From the NCBI GenBank assembly GCA_002429115.1, contig DIYS01000083.1, positions 1 through 28,453 of the forward strand: a DNA stretch of 28,453 nucleotides, in the 5' to 3' direction. Position numbers and translations under genes: made by a program. The DNA comes from Saccharicrinis sp. UBA6048. GTDB taxonomy: Bacteria > Bacteroidota > Bacteroidia > Bacteroidales > Marinilabiliaceae. The notes below the pieces were generated by a model. The model was not told the DNA's origin. It ran no database searches and saw only the letters and a program-made list of their open reading frames with translations. This document shows, piece by piece, positions 7,868 through 15,824 of the stretch; position 1 is the first letter of the stretch; each line of letters begins with the position of its first letter.

Positions 7868-8560
7868 TTAGAAAAAGGTATGTTCCTTCGTTTCAAAAGA
7901 AGGTGCTGTCACCTTTAAATTATCAATTTTAATGGCGCTTCTGGTGGAGCCAAAACCAATGTGCCCCTGATCAAATAACTCATCACTGGTCTCAAAAATC
8001 AACTCATCGTTGTAATATACTTTCACCGATTTATCAGCCAAAGTGCGTTCCATACGGATGTGTTGCCAGTCTTTCATGCCCCAGATAACGCCTTTCGTTT
8101 TTATTTCACCAATGCGTTTTGGTTTATCACCGTTCACCATAAATATATTGTGACTCTTCCGGTCGGCTTTACTGGCAATCTGGGCATAGCAATAATGTTC
8201 TTTGTCTTTTATCCCGAAGAAGATACAGAAGTCAAGCAGGCTGTAATCTTTCCCATTCTGGGTGACATCCATTTCCACCACGAAATCAGTCAATAGATAG
8301 TCTCTTAAAACAGCAACAACTGAAGGGCCTTCGAGGGCACTTTGATAGTCTCCTGTTCCCAGGCATTTCAATGATTTTCCCGTTTTACCATTCTTACTGA
8401 TTAACCATTTTGATTGGTCTGAAAACTCAAAGTCATTGGTGCACTTATCTTTACTGAAGCTTTGTGAGTAAACAACTTTGTATGTTTTAAAAGCATCAGA
8501 TTGGGCATGCACGGCAATCGTAAAAATCAATAGTAAAAGAGGTGTGAGGGTATATTTCAT
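7868..8560 (-). CDS. Secreted protein with a concanavalin-like (DUF1080/LamG-type) fold
   Basis: This 230-residue protein has a type I signal peptide (hydrophobic residues 5-17, cut near VHAQ at about 20). The rest is a single beta-sandwich-like domain with features of the 3-keto-disaccharide hydrolase/DUF1080 and LamG group: the WQHIRMERT segment, KVYYNDELIFE, and a GHIGFGSTRSAIKIDNLKV ending. Such domains bind or cleave glycans in many Bacteroidota, but I see no convincing catalytic residues, so a binding or structural role is equally possible. It precedes the SpmA/SpmB fusion by 17 bp. Whether the two cooperate or merely share a promoter is open. Confidence 0.7.
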   Translation of the reverse strand: MKYTLTPLLLLIFTIAVHAQSDAFKTYKVVYSQSFSKDKCTNDFEFSDQSKWLISKNGKTGKSLKCLGTGDYQSALEGPSVVAVLRDYLLTDFVVEMDVTQNGKDYSLLDFCIFFGIKDKEHYCYAQIASKADRKSHNIFMVNGDKPKRIGEIKTKGVIWGMKDWQHIRMERTLADKSVKVYYNDELIFETSDELFDQGHIGFGSTRSAIKIDNLKVTAPSFETKEHTFF

Positions 8561-8653
8561 TACAACTTTATTTGAAGCGAATTGTGTATCTAAATATATA
8601 AGGCAATTACATCTTATGCAAATTTCAGAAGCATTGCACTTTAATCATTGTAA

Positions 8654-8735
8654 CCCACCTACGCTACCGTGCGAATCCCTTCGCGAGGGATTTTGTTAAC
8701 CACACGAGAGGACTCGTGCGGTAGCAATGGGGTGG
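8654..8735. repeat. Palindromic element with two inner hairpins (three-way junction shape)
   Basis: An outer stem pairs CCACC (8655-8659) and GCTACCG (8663-8669) with CGGTAGC (8719-8725) and GGTGG (8731-8735). Inside are two perfect hairpins: AATCCCT/AGGGATT around TCGCG (8674-8692) and CACGAG/CTCGTG around AGGA (8703-8718). It looks like a REP-type dispersed palindrome or a structured RNA between two minus-strand genes. Confidence 0.7.
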
Positions 8736-8742
8736 AATCTTG

Positions 8743-8824
8743 CTTCCCGTAGATTTACGCTGAAAACACCTTCCCTTAATCAGTAAGTAGAAGAATCTGC
8801 GGTTATCAGTGGTATCAGCGGGAA
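8743..8824. repeat. Degenerate palindromic repeat of the TTTACGCTGA/ATCAGCGGGAA type
   Basis: CTTCCCG (8743-8749) pairs with CGGGAAG (8818-8824). Between them lie GATTTACGCTGA and ATCTGCGG...ATCAGCGG arms, a pattern I associate with common Bacteroidota intergenic palindromes. It directly follows the element at 8654-8735. Confidence 0.55.
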
Positions 8825-8835
8825 GAATAGAAAAC

Positions 8836-9357
8836 TTAGTTGTCTCCTAAGTCTTTCAACTTATCCATATTGCGCTTTAAGTTATACTCGTCGTGTGGCG
8901 CGCCAAACTCTTTACAGGTGACTGTATCGATGGGTACTTTCCACATTTTAACATTCTTAACAGCCGGATCACTGTATTTAAACTCTTTTTCGCTGTAGGT
9001 TTTCATCAGGATGTCAAGTGCTTCGCGTTTTTCATCCATATCTTCAATCCATTGCACTTGCCCCATTGCCACCACACTTTTTGAAGTCATACGATAGCTG
9101 CAGGCCACTTCAGGGTGCTGAAACACCAACTCATTATCGATGGAAAAAGTGATACAGATATTAGGATTGTTATTAACAATGTCAATCAATCGACCATCCG
9201 GAGCCGAGTGCAGATAAATCACGTTATCCCTATAGCCATAATTCATCGGCAATACATACGGCTTATTCTCCTGATCAACAACGCCGATAAAGCAAATGTT
9301 AGCTTTTAAAATAATGGCTTCAATAACTTCCTTATCAGTATGATTTAAGGTTTGCAT
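8836..9357 (-). CDS. Pyridoxamine 5'-phosphate oxidase-fold flavin-binding protein (NimA-like)
   Basis: This 173-residue cytoplasmic protein belongs to the split-barrel FMN-binding group related to NimA nitroimidazole reductases. The supporting pattern is an early IGVVDQENKPYVLPMNYGY strand pair, LHSAPDGR (typically part of the flavin phosphate site), an ICITFSID strand and a VVAMGQVQWIED segment. It is close to the usual family length. The gene starts 19 bp downstream of dnaG and is probably carried on that transcript. Members often reduce small molecules or handle flavin or haem-like ligands; the substrate here cannot be read from sequence. A call of NimA itself would be too specific. Confidence 0.8.
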   Translation of the reverse strand: MQTLNHTDKEVIEAIILKANICFIGVVDQENKPYVLPMNYGYRDNVIYLHSAPDGRLIDIVNNNPNICITFSIDNELVFQHPEVACSYRMTSKSVVAMGQVQWIEDMDEKREALDILMKTYSEKEFKYSDPAVKNVKMWKVPIDTVTCKEFGAPHDEYNLKRNMDKLKDLGDN

Positions 9358-9376
9358 AGTATTCGATATTAATATT

Positions 9377-11332
9377 TTATACGATTGTTCTTCCTCCCAG
9401 TTCTTTGGAGATGTGTGCCAACACCTGCTGCCAGGTATTGAGCTCCTGCATAATTTCCATCATGGCTTCTTCATTGCCATTGATGCCCAATTGCTGAAGC
9501 TGCAGGCGTTTTTCTTTAATGACCAGCTTCACTTTTTTCCATTTTAGCTCAGCCACTACTTTGGGAACCAGATCGGGCAAGAGCTCTTCAGCATTTGTTA
9601 CCACACCAAATTTATGATGGATACGACTCAAATCGTGTTCTTTACCTATCAGGTCAGATGCCAGTTTACTAAGTTCCGGATCAGCATTATTAACAAAGAA
9701 TTTCAAAGCCGGTTTTGATGTATCGGCGCAGACCTTATCATATGCTTCCATCATTTTATTGTAGGTCGCATTCACACTCATCAGGTCATCTTGCTTTAAT
9801 TCATGCAGTATATACTGTCCAACAGTCACTTGCTCGTCGGCCTCGTTATTGATGGTGCGTTCACCAAACTTCACTAGGAAGCGTAGTATCTCGCGTTCTT
9901 CAAGCTCTAAGGGATTGCTTGCAATGGAATTTAATGTTTGTTCCGTAACTGAAGGGGTGCTAGGCTCTATATTTTCATATGAATTATTAGCTCTTGGAGC
10001 ATTGCGTCTTGAATCTTCCTCATGCTTTTTTTTGTGAAGCATATCAGACTCATAAACTAACACTCCTTCGTCAACCCTTAATAATTCACTACACTCTTTG
10101 AGATAACCAGAGCGTTGTATTTTATCAGGTATAATAGAGATGCTGCGTACAATATCCTGAATCAGCTGAGCTTTCTTAATTGGATCATTTTGTGCATCCG
10201 CCAGCAATAACGATGTTTTAAACTTTATAAAATCCTGCTGGTGCTCGTCAATGTATTGCTTGAGTTGCTCTTCGTTACGTTCTTTTGCAAAGCTATCCGG
10301 GTCTTCACCATCAGGCAGCAAAAGAATCTTGACATTTATTCCCTCGGCCAACACCAAATCAATTCCTCGTAGTGAGGCTTTAATTCCGGCCGGGTCACCA
10401 TCGTATATAATGGTAATGTTTTTGGTGAATCGGGCGATCAGGCGAATCTGATCAGATGTAAGCGCCGTACCCGATGATGCCACTACATTGGATATCCCCG
10501 ATTGGTGAAATGATAATACATCGGTATAACCCTCAACCAGGTAGCATCGATCCTGACGTGTAATCTCCTGCTTGGCATGGTAGATGCCATAGAGCACACG
10601 GCTTTTGTGATAGATCTCTGACTCTGGTGAGTTGAGGTATTTGGCTGTTTTTTTATCGGATTTTAATATGCGCCCTCCAAAGGCAATCACTTTACCTGCG
10701 AGGCTATGGATTGGGAACATCACGCGGCCTCTGAAACGGTCGGCCTGATAGTTTTCACGTACTACTGTCAAGCCTGTTTTCTCCAGGTATTCCAGCTTGT
10801 AGCCTTGCTTTTGTGCTTCTTTTGTCAAAGCATCGCGTTGCTCAGGTGAATAACCCAACTGAAATTTCTCAATAATATCATCGCGAAAACCACGGCTTCT
10901 GAAGTAACTGAGTCCAACAGATTTGCCTTCATCGGTCTCATTGAGGTTTTTACTGAAAAAATGACCGGCATATTCGCTGAGCACCATCATACTCTCCCGC
11001 TCATTTTTTTGCTTCAGCTGCTCAGGCGAATATTCTTCCTCTTCAATTTCAATGTTAAACTTCTGTCCCAGGAATTTGATGGCATCAACAAACGAAAGCT
11101 GATCGTGCTTCATAACAAAGTTGAGTGCATTGCCACCTTCGCCACAACCAAAGCACTTAAAAATACCTTTATGGGGCGACACCGTGAATGAAGGCGTCTT
11201 TTCGTTATGAAACGGACAGTTACCAAGAAAGTTGATACCACGTCGGCGCAGGGTAACATAGTCTGAAACAACCTCAACGATATTGCTATTTGCTGTCTCT
11301 AGAACTTTATCAACTGTAACCTGGTCTATCAT
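9377..11332 (-). CDS. dnaG: DNA primase DnaG
   Basis: This 651-residue protein is the replication primase, which makes RNA primers for lagging- and leading-strand synthesis with the DnaB helicase. The N-terminal CHC2 zinc-binding domain shows Cys39, His42, Cys60 and Cys63. The RNA polymerase core follows, with the TOPRIM motifs LVEGYTDVLSFHQ and YDGDPAG. A Pro/Asn/Ser-rich linker leads to a helical C-terminal part of about 170 residues, which should be the DnaB-binding region. Length and order match bacterial DnaG. The start is supported by the MIDQVTVDKV opening and by a -7 box 38 bp upstream. A PPOX-fold gene follows 19 bp later. The usual macromolecular-synthesis partners (rpsU, rpoD) are not adjacent. 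Confidence 0.97.
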   Translation of the reverse strand: MIDQVTVDKVLETANSNIVEVVSDYVTLRRRGINFLGNCPFHNEKTPSFTVSPHKGIFKCFGCGEGGNALNFVMKHDQLSFVDAIKFLGQKFNIEIEEEEYSPEQLKQKNERESMMVLSEYAGHFFSKNLNETDEGKSVGLSYFRSRGFRDDIIEKFQLGYSPEQRDALTKEAQKQGYKLEYLEKTGLTVVRENYQADRFRGRVMFPIHSLAGKVIAFGGRILKSDKKTAKYLNSPESEIYHKSRVLYGIYHAKQEITRQDRCYLVEGYTDVLSFHQSGISNVVASSGTALTSDQIRLIARFTKNITIIYDGDPAGIKASLRGIDLVLAEGINVKILLLPDGEDPDSFAKERNEEQLKQYIDEHQQDFIKFKTSLLLADAQNDPIKKAQLIQDIVRSISIIPDKIQRSGYLKECSELLRVDEGVLVYESDMLHKKKHEEDSRRNAPRANNSYENIEPSTPSVTEQTLNSIASNPLELEEREILRFLVKFGERTINNEADEQVTVGQYILHELKQDDLMSVNATYNKMMEAYDKVCADTSKPALKFFVNNADPELSKLASDLIGKEHDLSRIHHKFGVVTNAEELLPDLVPKVVAELKWKKVKLVIKEKRLQLQQLGINGNEEAMMEIMQELNTWQQVLAHISKELGGRTIV

Positions 11333-11369
11333 TTAAATTGGGGAATTATTGGCTCTGATGAGCAGTTGA

Positions 11370-11377
11370 CAAAGATA
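11370..11377 (-). promoter_or_regulatory. Candidate -7 box of the dnaG promoter
   Basis: On the minus strand this reads TATCTTTG, a full match to TAnnTTTG, 38 bp before the dnaG start. No -33 TTTG at normal spacing is seen. Confidence 0.5.
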
Positions 11378-11388
11378 GAAAAATAGGG

Positions 11389-11408
11389 ATTAATTTATAT
11401 AAATTAAT
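11389..11408. promoter_or_regulatory. Perfect 20-bp AT-only palindrome between dnaG and the sirtuin gene
   Basis: ATTAATTTATATAAATTAAT equals its own reverse complement over all 20 bp. It lies upstream of the dnaG -7 box, between divergent genes, where an operator could act on both. AT-rich composition makes a chance origin more likely than for mixed sequence. Confidence 0.4.
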
Positions 11409-11530
11409 GCAGGAAGCAGCTAATATAGGATTTGAATACTCGTGCAATTCATTTACTTTTATCTGTGCAAATCAACTTTGTCATCTGGCAATGGTTGAGA
11501 AGATAGGGTAGTAGCCATAAATATATATTC

Positions 11531-12220
11531 ATGGATAAAAAGAAGTTAGTTGTTTTAACAGGTGCTGGCATAAGTGCCGAGAGTGGAATCAAAACATTCA
11601 GAGACCACAACGGATTATGGGAAAACCATGATGTTACTGAAGTGGCTAGTCCCGAAGGATGGGCGCGTGATCCGCATTTGGTGCTTGAGTTTTATAATCA
11701 ACGAAGAAAACAGCTGTTTGAATGCGAACCTAATCCAGGACACAAGGGTCTGGTTGAGCTGGAAAAGCATTTTGATGTTCAGGTGATCACACAAAATGTT
11801 GATGACCTGCACGAACAAGCCGGAAGCTCACATGTTTTGCATTTACATGGCGAATTAAAAAAGGTAAGAAGTACCAAGGATGAATCATTAGTATACGAAT
11901 TGGAAGGGTGGGAGCTCAATTGGGGCGACACCTGTGAAAAGGGCGCTCAGTTACGACCGCACATTGTATGGTTTGGCGAAGCGGTTCCGGCCATTGAAGA
12001 GGCGATTGACATAGTACATCAGGCAGATATCTTTGCTGTGGTTGGTACTTCCTTAAATGTCTACCCGGCTGCAGGCTTGTTGAACTATGTTCGGTCAGGC
12101 GTACCTATTTACATTATTGATCCGAAGCAACCAGCCTATCAACCCACTTCTCAAATTACCTTTATACAAGAAAATGCCGGTACCGGTGTTCCTAAATTGA
12201 TAAAACTTTTAACATCCTGA
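11531..12220 (+). CDS. cobB: Sir2-family NAD-dependent protein deacylase lacking zinc-ribbon cysteines
   Basis: This 229-residue sirtuin removes acyl groups from lysine using NAD. Visible motifs are GAGISAESGI (11-20), TFRD (22-25), QNVDDLH (88-94), the catalytic His106 in HLHGEL, and GTSLNVYPA (172-180). Tyr55 and Arg58 (YxxR) are the pair that favours succinyl- or malonyl-lysine in SIRT5/CobB-type enzymes. The two Cys-x2-Cys pairs that normally bind structural zinc are absent; the protein has only Cys65 and Cys135. Similar zinc-less sirtuins occur in Bacteroidota. The outer-membrane barrel gene begins 4 bp after its stop, so the two are co-transcribed. The gene name is used by similarity only. 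Confidence 0.85.
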   Translation: MDKKKLVVLTGAGISAESGIKTFRDHNGLWENHDVTEVASPEGWARDPHLVLEFYNQRRKQLFECEPNPGHKGLVELEKHFDVQVITQNVDDLHEQAGSSHVLHLHGELKKVRSTKDESLVYELEGWELNWGDTCEKGAQLRPHIVWFGEAVPAIEEAIDIVHQADIFAVVGTSLNVYPAAGLLNYVRSGVPIYIIDPKQPAYQPTSQITFIQENAGTGVPKLIKLLTS

Positions 12221-12224
12221 CATC

Positions 12225-12881
12225 ATGAATAAGCTACTTTTAACCATTGCACTAATTTTCGTTTTTTTAAGTTCCACACTGGCACAAGAGTTCCGGGCCG
12301 GGCCACTTCTTGGTCTTTCCTTTAACCAGGTAGATGGTGATAACTTTAGCGGTTACAATAAGTTGGGACTTAACCTTGGTGGCTTTGTTAACAGGCAAAT
12401 AAATGAAAAATGGGATATTCAGCTGGATATCGCCTATATGCAGAAAGGTAGTCGTGAGGCACCTGATGTTGAGCAAGGTGATTACGATGATTATGAGATG
12501 TCCTTGTCATACATCCAGTTTCCATTGGTTGGCAGATATCGTTACAAGCAGTTCTCAGGTGAATTGGGTCTGGCCATTGGTGTTTTGTTGAGTGATGAGG
12601 AGAAGATTGATGGAACGCCTATTGATGATTTGCCTGCCTATGATAAGGTGGAATTTGAGAGTATGGAGTATGCCACAGTATTTGGGCTCAACTATCATTT
12701 TAACGATCACTTTTGGATCAATGCCCGATGGATGTATTCCATAAATAGGATTAGGATTCCTTATGGAGGAGAAATACCAGTTTATAATCCAAAGCCACAC
12801 TGGCTTAGCCGCAAGCCCGGACAATACAACAATAATTTCGTTGTGTCGGTGTATTATTCGATCAATAAACTGATTAATTAA
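12225..12881 (+). CDS. Outer-membrane beta-barrel protein (PorT/OMP_b-brl type)
   Basis: This 218-residue protein has a type I signal peptide cut near STLAQ at about residue 21. The mature part has a run of alternating amphipathic beta strands with aromatic residues at their ends, such as GPLLGLSFNQVDG, LGLNLGGFV, WDIQLDIAYMQKGSR, GELGLAIGVLLS and FVVSVYYSI. This is the signature of the small eight-strand barrel family common in Bacteroidota. It begins 4 bp after the sirtuin stop. The translational coupling to a cytoplasmic deacylase looks accidental, as no functional tie is known to me. It converges with comF, 25 bp away. Confidence 0.8.
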   Translation: MNKLLLTIALIFVFLSSTLAQEFRAGPLLGLSFNQVDGDNFSGYNKLGLNLGGFVNRQINEKWDIQLDIAYMQKGSREAPDVEQGDYDDYEMSLSYIQFPLVGRYRYKQFSGELGLAIGVLLSDEEKIDGTPIDDLPAYDKVEFESMEYATVFGLNYHFNDHFWINARWMYSINRIRIPYGGEIPVYNPKPHWLSRKPGQYNNNFVVSVYYSINKLIN

Positions 12882-12906
12882 AAAAATCACTTTGTAGCCA
12901 TTGTCC

Positions 12907-13617
12907 TCAAATCGATGCACAGGCAATGGTGGCAATACTTACTTTAGTGCCTTCAATGGTTTTGATCTGATTAATACAGGCTTCGAGGGTGGAACCTGTG
13001 GTTATGACATCGTCCACCAGCAGAATATGTTTGTTTCGTAATTCTTCGGGCTGTACGATAAGAAATATGTCTTTGACGTTTTGCCAGCGTTCGTAGCGAC
13101 CTTTACGCGTTTGAGAAGAGGTGTGTATATTTCGTTTGACCGCCATAGTATTCACAGGTGTTTGTGTGCTTTCTTCAATACCATCAGCAATAATGGCCGC
13201 CTGATTGTATCCACGTAATTTCTCTTTCTTAGGATGCAAGGGAATGGGTATTATATAATCGTAATGTGCATTTTTATAGGATTTAATGGTTTTGCCAAGT
13301 TGAACTCCTAGCTGATGACCCAATTTCGTGTTTCCGCGGTATTTTACCTCATGGAGCAGTTGTTGCACGCGTTCTCCTTTTTTATAGAAGAACAAAGCAT
13401 AGGCATGTTCAATATGGCAACGCCCCCAAAGAATGGCAGACATGGCATTGTCGTAAGGACATTTTTCAAAATAAGTTCGGGGTAGCCGGCGCATGCAAAC
13501 CGCACATATTTCCACTTCACTTTTGAATAAATGATTGCCGCATGACACGCAGATAGGAGGGAAGAATAAGTCGTTAATTGCTTCAGAACTTCGTTTTAGT
13601 ACTTTTAAAAGGGGCAT
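12907..13617 (-). CDS. comF: ComF-family phosphoribosyltransferase-like protein
   Basis: This 236-residue protein has the ComF layout. An N-terminal zinc knuckle (Cys23, Cys26, Cys38, Cys41) is followed by a type I phosphoribosyltransferase fold with the PRPP-binding motif LLVDDVITTGST near residues 198-209. The RGYNQA segment in the middle is also characteristic. ComF proteins are linked to DNA uptake and single-strand DNA handling during natural transformation; GntX is a relative with a different reported role. No other competence gene is nearby. It is transcribed away from the small CarboxypepD-reg gene and towards the outer-membrane barrel gene. Confidence 0.85.
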   Translation of the reverse strand: MPLLKVLKRSSEAINDLFFPPICVSCGNHLFKSEVEICAVCMRRLPRTYFEKCPYDNAMSAILWGRCHIEHAYALFFYKKGERVQQLLHEVKYRGNTKLGHQLGVQLGKTIKSYKNAHYDYIIPIPLHPKKEKLRGYNQAAIIADGIEESTQTPVNTMAVKRNIHTSSQTRKGRYERWQNVKDIFLIVQPEELRNKHILLVDDVITTGSTLEACINQIKTIEGTKVSIATIACASI

Positions 13618-13734
13618 GGTGCTTGGTTTTATTACAAATTATTAAAGCTCAGCTAAAAGGTCAAATAATAATGACTTAACAAAGCGTTAATCATCAAATA
13701 AAATGTAATTAACGATTAGGTAACATTGCCCATG

Positions 13735-13742
13735 TAGTTTTG
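13735..13742 (+). promoter_or_regulatory. Candidate -7 box for the small CarboxypepD-reg gene
   Basis: TAGTTTTG matches TAnnTTTG, 22 bp before the start codon at 13765. Confidence 0.5.
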
Positions 13743-13764
13743 TAAGGTACTAATTAAGACGATT

Positions 13765-14115
13765 ATGAAAGCACAGATTATATTACTTGCAATTTTAATT
13801 TTCGCAGGATTAACAACGATCACTGCCGAAAATAAAGAAAGCAATAAAGAAGCTGCAAAAGCTACGACTACCTCAATATCCGGAACAATTACGGATGCAG
13901 CAACGGGTGAAAGCCTTGTTGGTGTGAAGGTAGTTTTAGAAGAACTTAATACAGTTGTTTATACAGATTTTGATGGAAAATTTGAGTTTGATGGAGTAAA
14001 CAACGGTGTCTATACATTATCGGCCGACTATGTTTCTTATGCAACAAATGAGACTGTTTCGGTAGATACAAAAAAAGTAAGCGACTTGAGCATTGCTCTT
14101 AATGCTGAGAAGTAA
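13765..14115 (+). CDS. Small secreted stand-alone CarboxypepD-reg-like domain protein
   Basis: This 116-residue protein has a signal peptide (hydrophobic residues 4-19, cut near TAEN at about 22) and one beta-sandwich domain. The domain shows the usual hallmarks SGTITDAATGESLVGVKV, TDFDGKFEFDGV and GVYTLSADYVSY. This domain normally forms the start of SusC-like TonB receptors or sits in larger surface proteins; here it stands alone. It has its own promoter candidate and a strong terminator, so it is a single-gene unit. A role in the periplasm or at the surface is likely; binding partners are unknown. Confidence 0.8.
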   Translation: MKAQIILLAILIFAGLTTITAENKESNKEAAKATTTSISGTITDAATGESLVGVKVVLEELNTVVYTDFDGKFEFDGVNNGVYTLSADYVSYATNETVSVDTKKVSDLSIALNAEK

Positions 14116-14133
14116 GAGATTACTGAATAGTAG

Positions 14134-14181
14134 AAAAAGCTGCTTTGTTAAACGATTGGTTTAGCAAAGCAGCTTTTTTAT
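14134..14181 (+). terminator. Strong terminator after the CarboxypepD-reg gene
   Basis: Arms AAAAAGCTGCTTTG.TAAAC and GTTTAGCAAAGCAGCTTTTTT (one mismatched base) surround a short GATTG loop, and the 3' arm runs into T residues. The long, nearly perfect stem can also stop minus-strand transcription. Confidence 0.9.
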
Positions 14182-14228
14182 TGTCTAAAATACGAACCAA
14201 AACAGCAACTATTCAAACGTTATTTTGT

Positions 14229-14236
14229 TATTTTTG
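14229..14236 (+). promoter_or_regulatory. Candidate -7 box for the trypsin-fold/TPR gene
   Basis: TATTTTTG matches TAnnTTTG and ends 20 bp before the start codon at 14257. There is no clear -33 box. Confidence 0.4.
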
Positions 14237-14256
14237 AGCGACCATAACTCAATGAA

Positions 14257-15714
14257 ATGACGTCTTATAGATTCACATTCATTCTAATCCTATTGTGCCA
14301 TGCTGTCTGGATACAGGCACAGTCGCTGGTAGAAATAATTGATAAAACAGAGAAGGCCGCCATTGAAGTGCGCACCTATAACAGTGCCGATCTTTTGACC
14401 GGCAGTGCTTCTGGTTTTTTTATTAGTGCTGACGGATTGGCCATAACAATGGGTGGTATTTTTGAAGGTGCTGACTCCGCTGTTGTTACCTTGCGTAATG
14501 GGCGAACACTTGAGGTTGAGCGTATTATCTCGGTGCATCCACCAAGTAATATGGCCTTGGTGAAAGTTAACCACGTACGCCAGAAATCATTTAACTTTTT
14601 ATTTCCCTCCAAGCAATCTTTCAGGCATAATGAAGAGCTGCTATTGTACACTCATCCTAATGAGTCGGAAGATGGAATGATTCTGTCCAAGGTTAGAGGC
14701 TTAAAGTATTTTCCCTTTGTATCGCGATCAGGATTGCTTGAAGGATCGTATCACACTTCATCGGCGGGAGCTCCGGCAATTAATACAAAAGGTGAATTCT
14801 GTGGAATTGTCAATGTTTCTCGGAACGGAAAATATAAGGTATTGTACAATAACTATCTGTTGAATGATAGCAGTTGGGTGAATATCAATGTTAGCGTTGA
14901 TGAGGTCAATCAATATATCAACAAGACTGATTATTTAAAGACAGAGCTTAGCCAGGCAATACTCAATATTATGTGCGATCAGCATATTGAATCAGCCAAG
15001 TGTTTGAGCAAGTATATCAAACGGCATCCTTTGGATGAGATAGCGCATAGCCTGCGGGCTTATTCGCGATTTCAATACCAGAATATGGTGGGTAGCCGTG
15101 AGGATTTAAAATACTGTCAGGAATTTGATCCGGAAGGTTACCTTCAATACTATGTCAAAGGACTAATTGAAGAAGCCAGTGAGAAAGATAACGAAGCCCG
15201 GATAAATTTCTCTTTATGTATGGATCGAAATCCTGATTTTGCACCTGCCATAAGCGAGTTGGCTTTGTTAAACCTCGAAGAATATAACGATGTGAGAGCG
15301 GCCAATGCTTTGTTTACAATGGCCATTGAATCCGACTCCTTATACGCACCAGCCTATTATCAGCGCGCAAAACTAAGAATGCGCTATTCATCCAATGAAG
15401 AAACAACTTTGGAGGACATCAACCGAACGATTTATCTGGATCCGGAATTACCAGGAATCTATTCGTTAAGGGGAACTATTTATTTTACAAAGAAGGATTA
15501 TTTGCCTTCTATACGTGATTTTGACAGGGCCATTGAGAAAGATATTAAAGATGTACATGCCTGGTTTAACAGGGGAGTCGCTTATTATAATGTTGGGCTT
15601 CATGAGAAGGCCTGTTACGATTGGGAAAAAGCCGGTAAGCTAGGGAACTATGAGGCGTATAAGTATATTTCGCGCTATTGCAAGAATGTTAAGCGAAATG
15701 TCTATAAGCCTTGA
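14257..15714 (+). CDS. Secreted trypsin-fold pseudo-protease with TPR repeats
   Basis: This 485-residue protein has a signal peptide (cut near IQAQ at about 22), a trypsin/HtrA-like domain at about 25-215, and TPR-type helical repeats at about 225-480. Aligning by eye with HtrA, the segment GFFISADGLAITMGG places Gly67 where the catalytic His should be, HPPSNMALVKV puts Asn98 at the Asp, and SSAGAPAIN puts Ala170 at the nucleophilic Ser. The fold landmarks are kept while all three catalytic residues are gone, so it is probably a binding or scaffold protein. The TPRs include clear LDPELPGIYSLRGTIYF and HAWFNRGVAYYNVGLHEKA units. No partner is encoded next to it. Confidence 0.8.
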   Translation: MTSYRFTFILILLCHAVWIQAQSLVEIIDKTEKAAIEVRTYNSADLLTGSASGFFISADGLAITMGGIFEGADSAVVTLRNGRTLEVERIISVHPPSNMALVKVNHVRQKSFNFLFPSKQSFRHNEELLLYTHPNESEDGMILSKVRGLKYFPFVSRSGLLEGSYHTSSAGAPAINTKGEFCGIVNVSRNGKYKVLYNNYLLNDSSWVNINVSVDEVNQYINKTDYLKTELSQAILNIMCDQHIESAKCLSKYIKRHPLDEIAHSLRAYSRFQYQNMVGSREDLKYCQEFDPEGYLQYYVKGLIEEASEKDNEARINFSLCMDRNPDFAPAISELALLNLEEYNDVRAANALFTMAIESDSLYAPAYYQRAKLRMRYSSNEETTLEDINRTIYLDPELPGIYSLRGTIYFTKKDYLPSIRDFDRAIEKDIKDVHAWFNRGVAYYNVGLHEKACYDWEKAGKLGNYEAYKYISRYCKNVKRNVYKP

Positions 15715-15798
15715 TTCTTGTCTGATTACTCACATCTCGCTTCTCATCTGTCAACACTTTATTTATACCCTTCTGGCCAAAAACTAAGGAACTATTAA

Positions 15799-15806
15799 TA
15801 CCTTTA
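15799..15806 (+). promoter_or_regulatory. Possible -7 box for prfB
   Basis: TACCTTTA differs from TAnnTTTG at the last base only and ends 18 bp before the start codon at 15825. Confidence 0.25.
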
Positions 15807-15824
15807 CATCCTTAATTTATAAGA

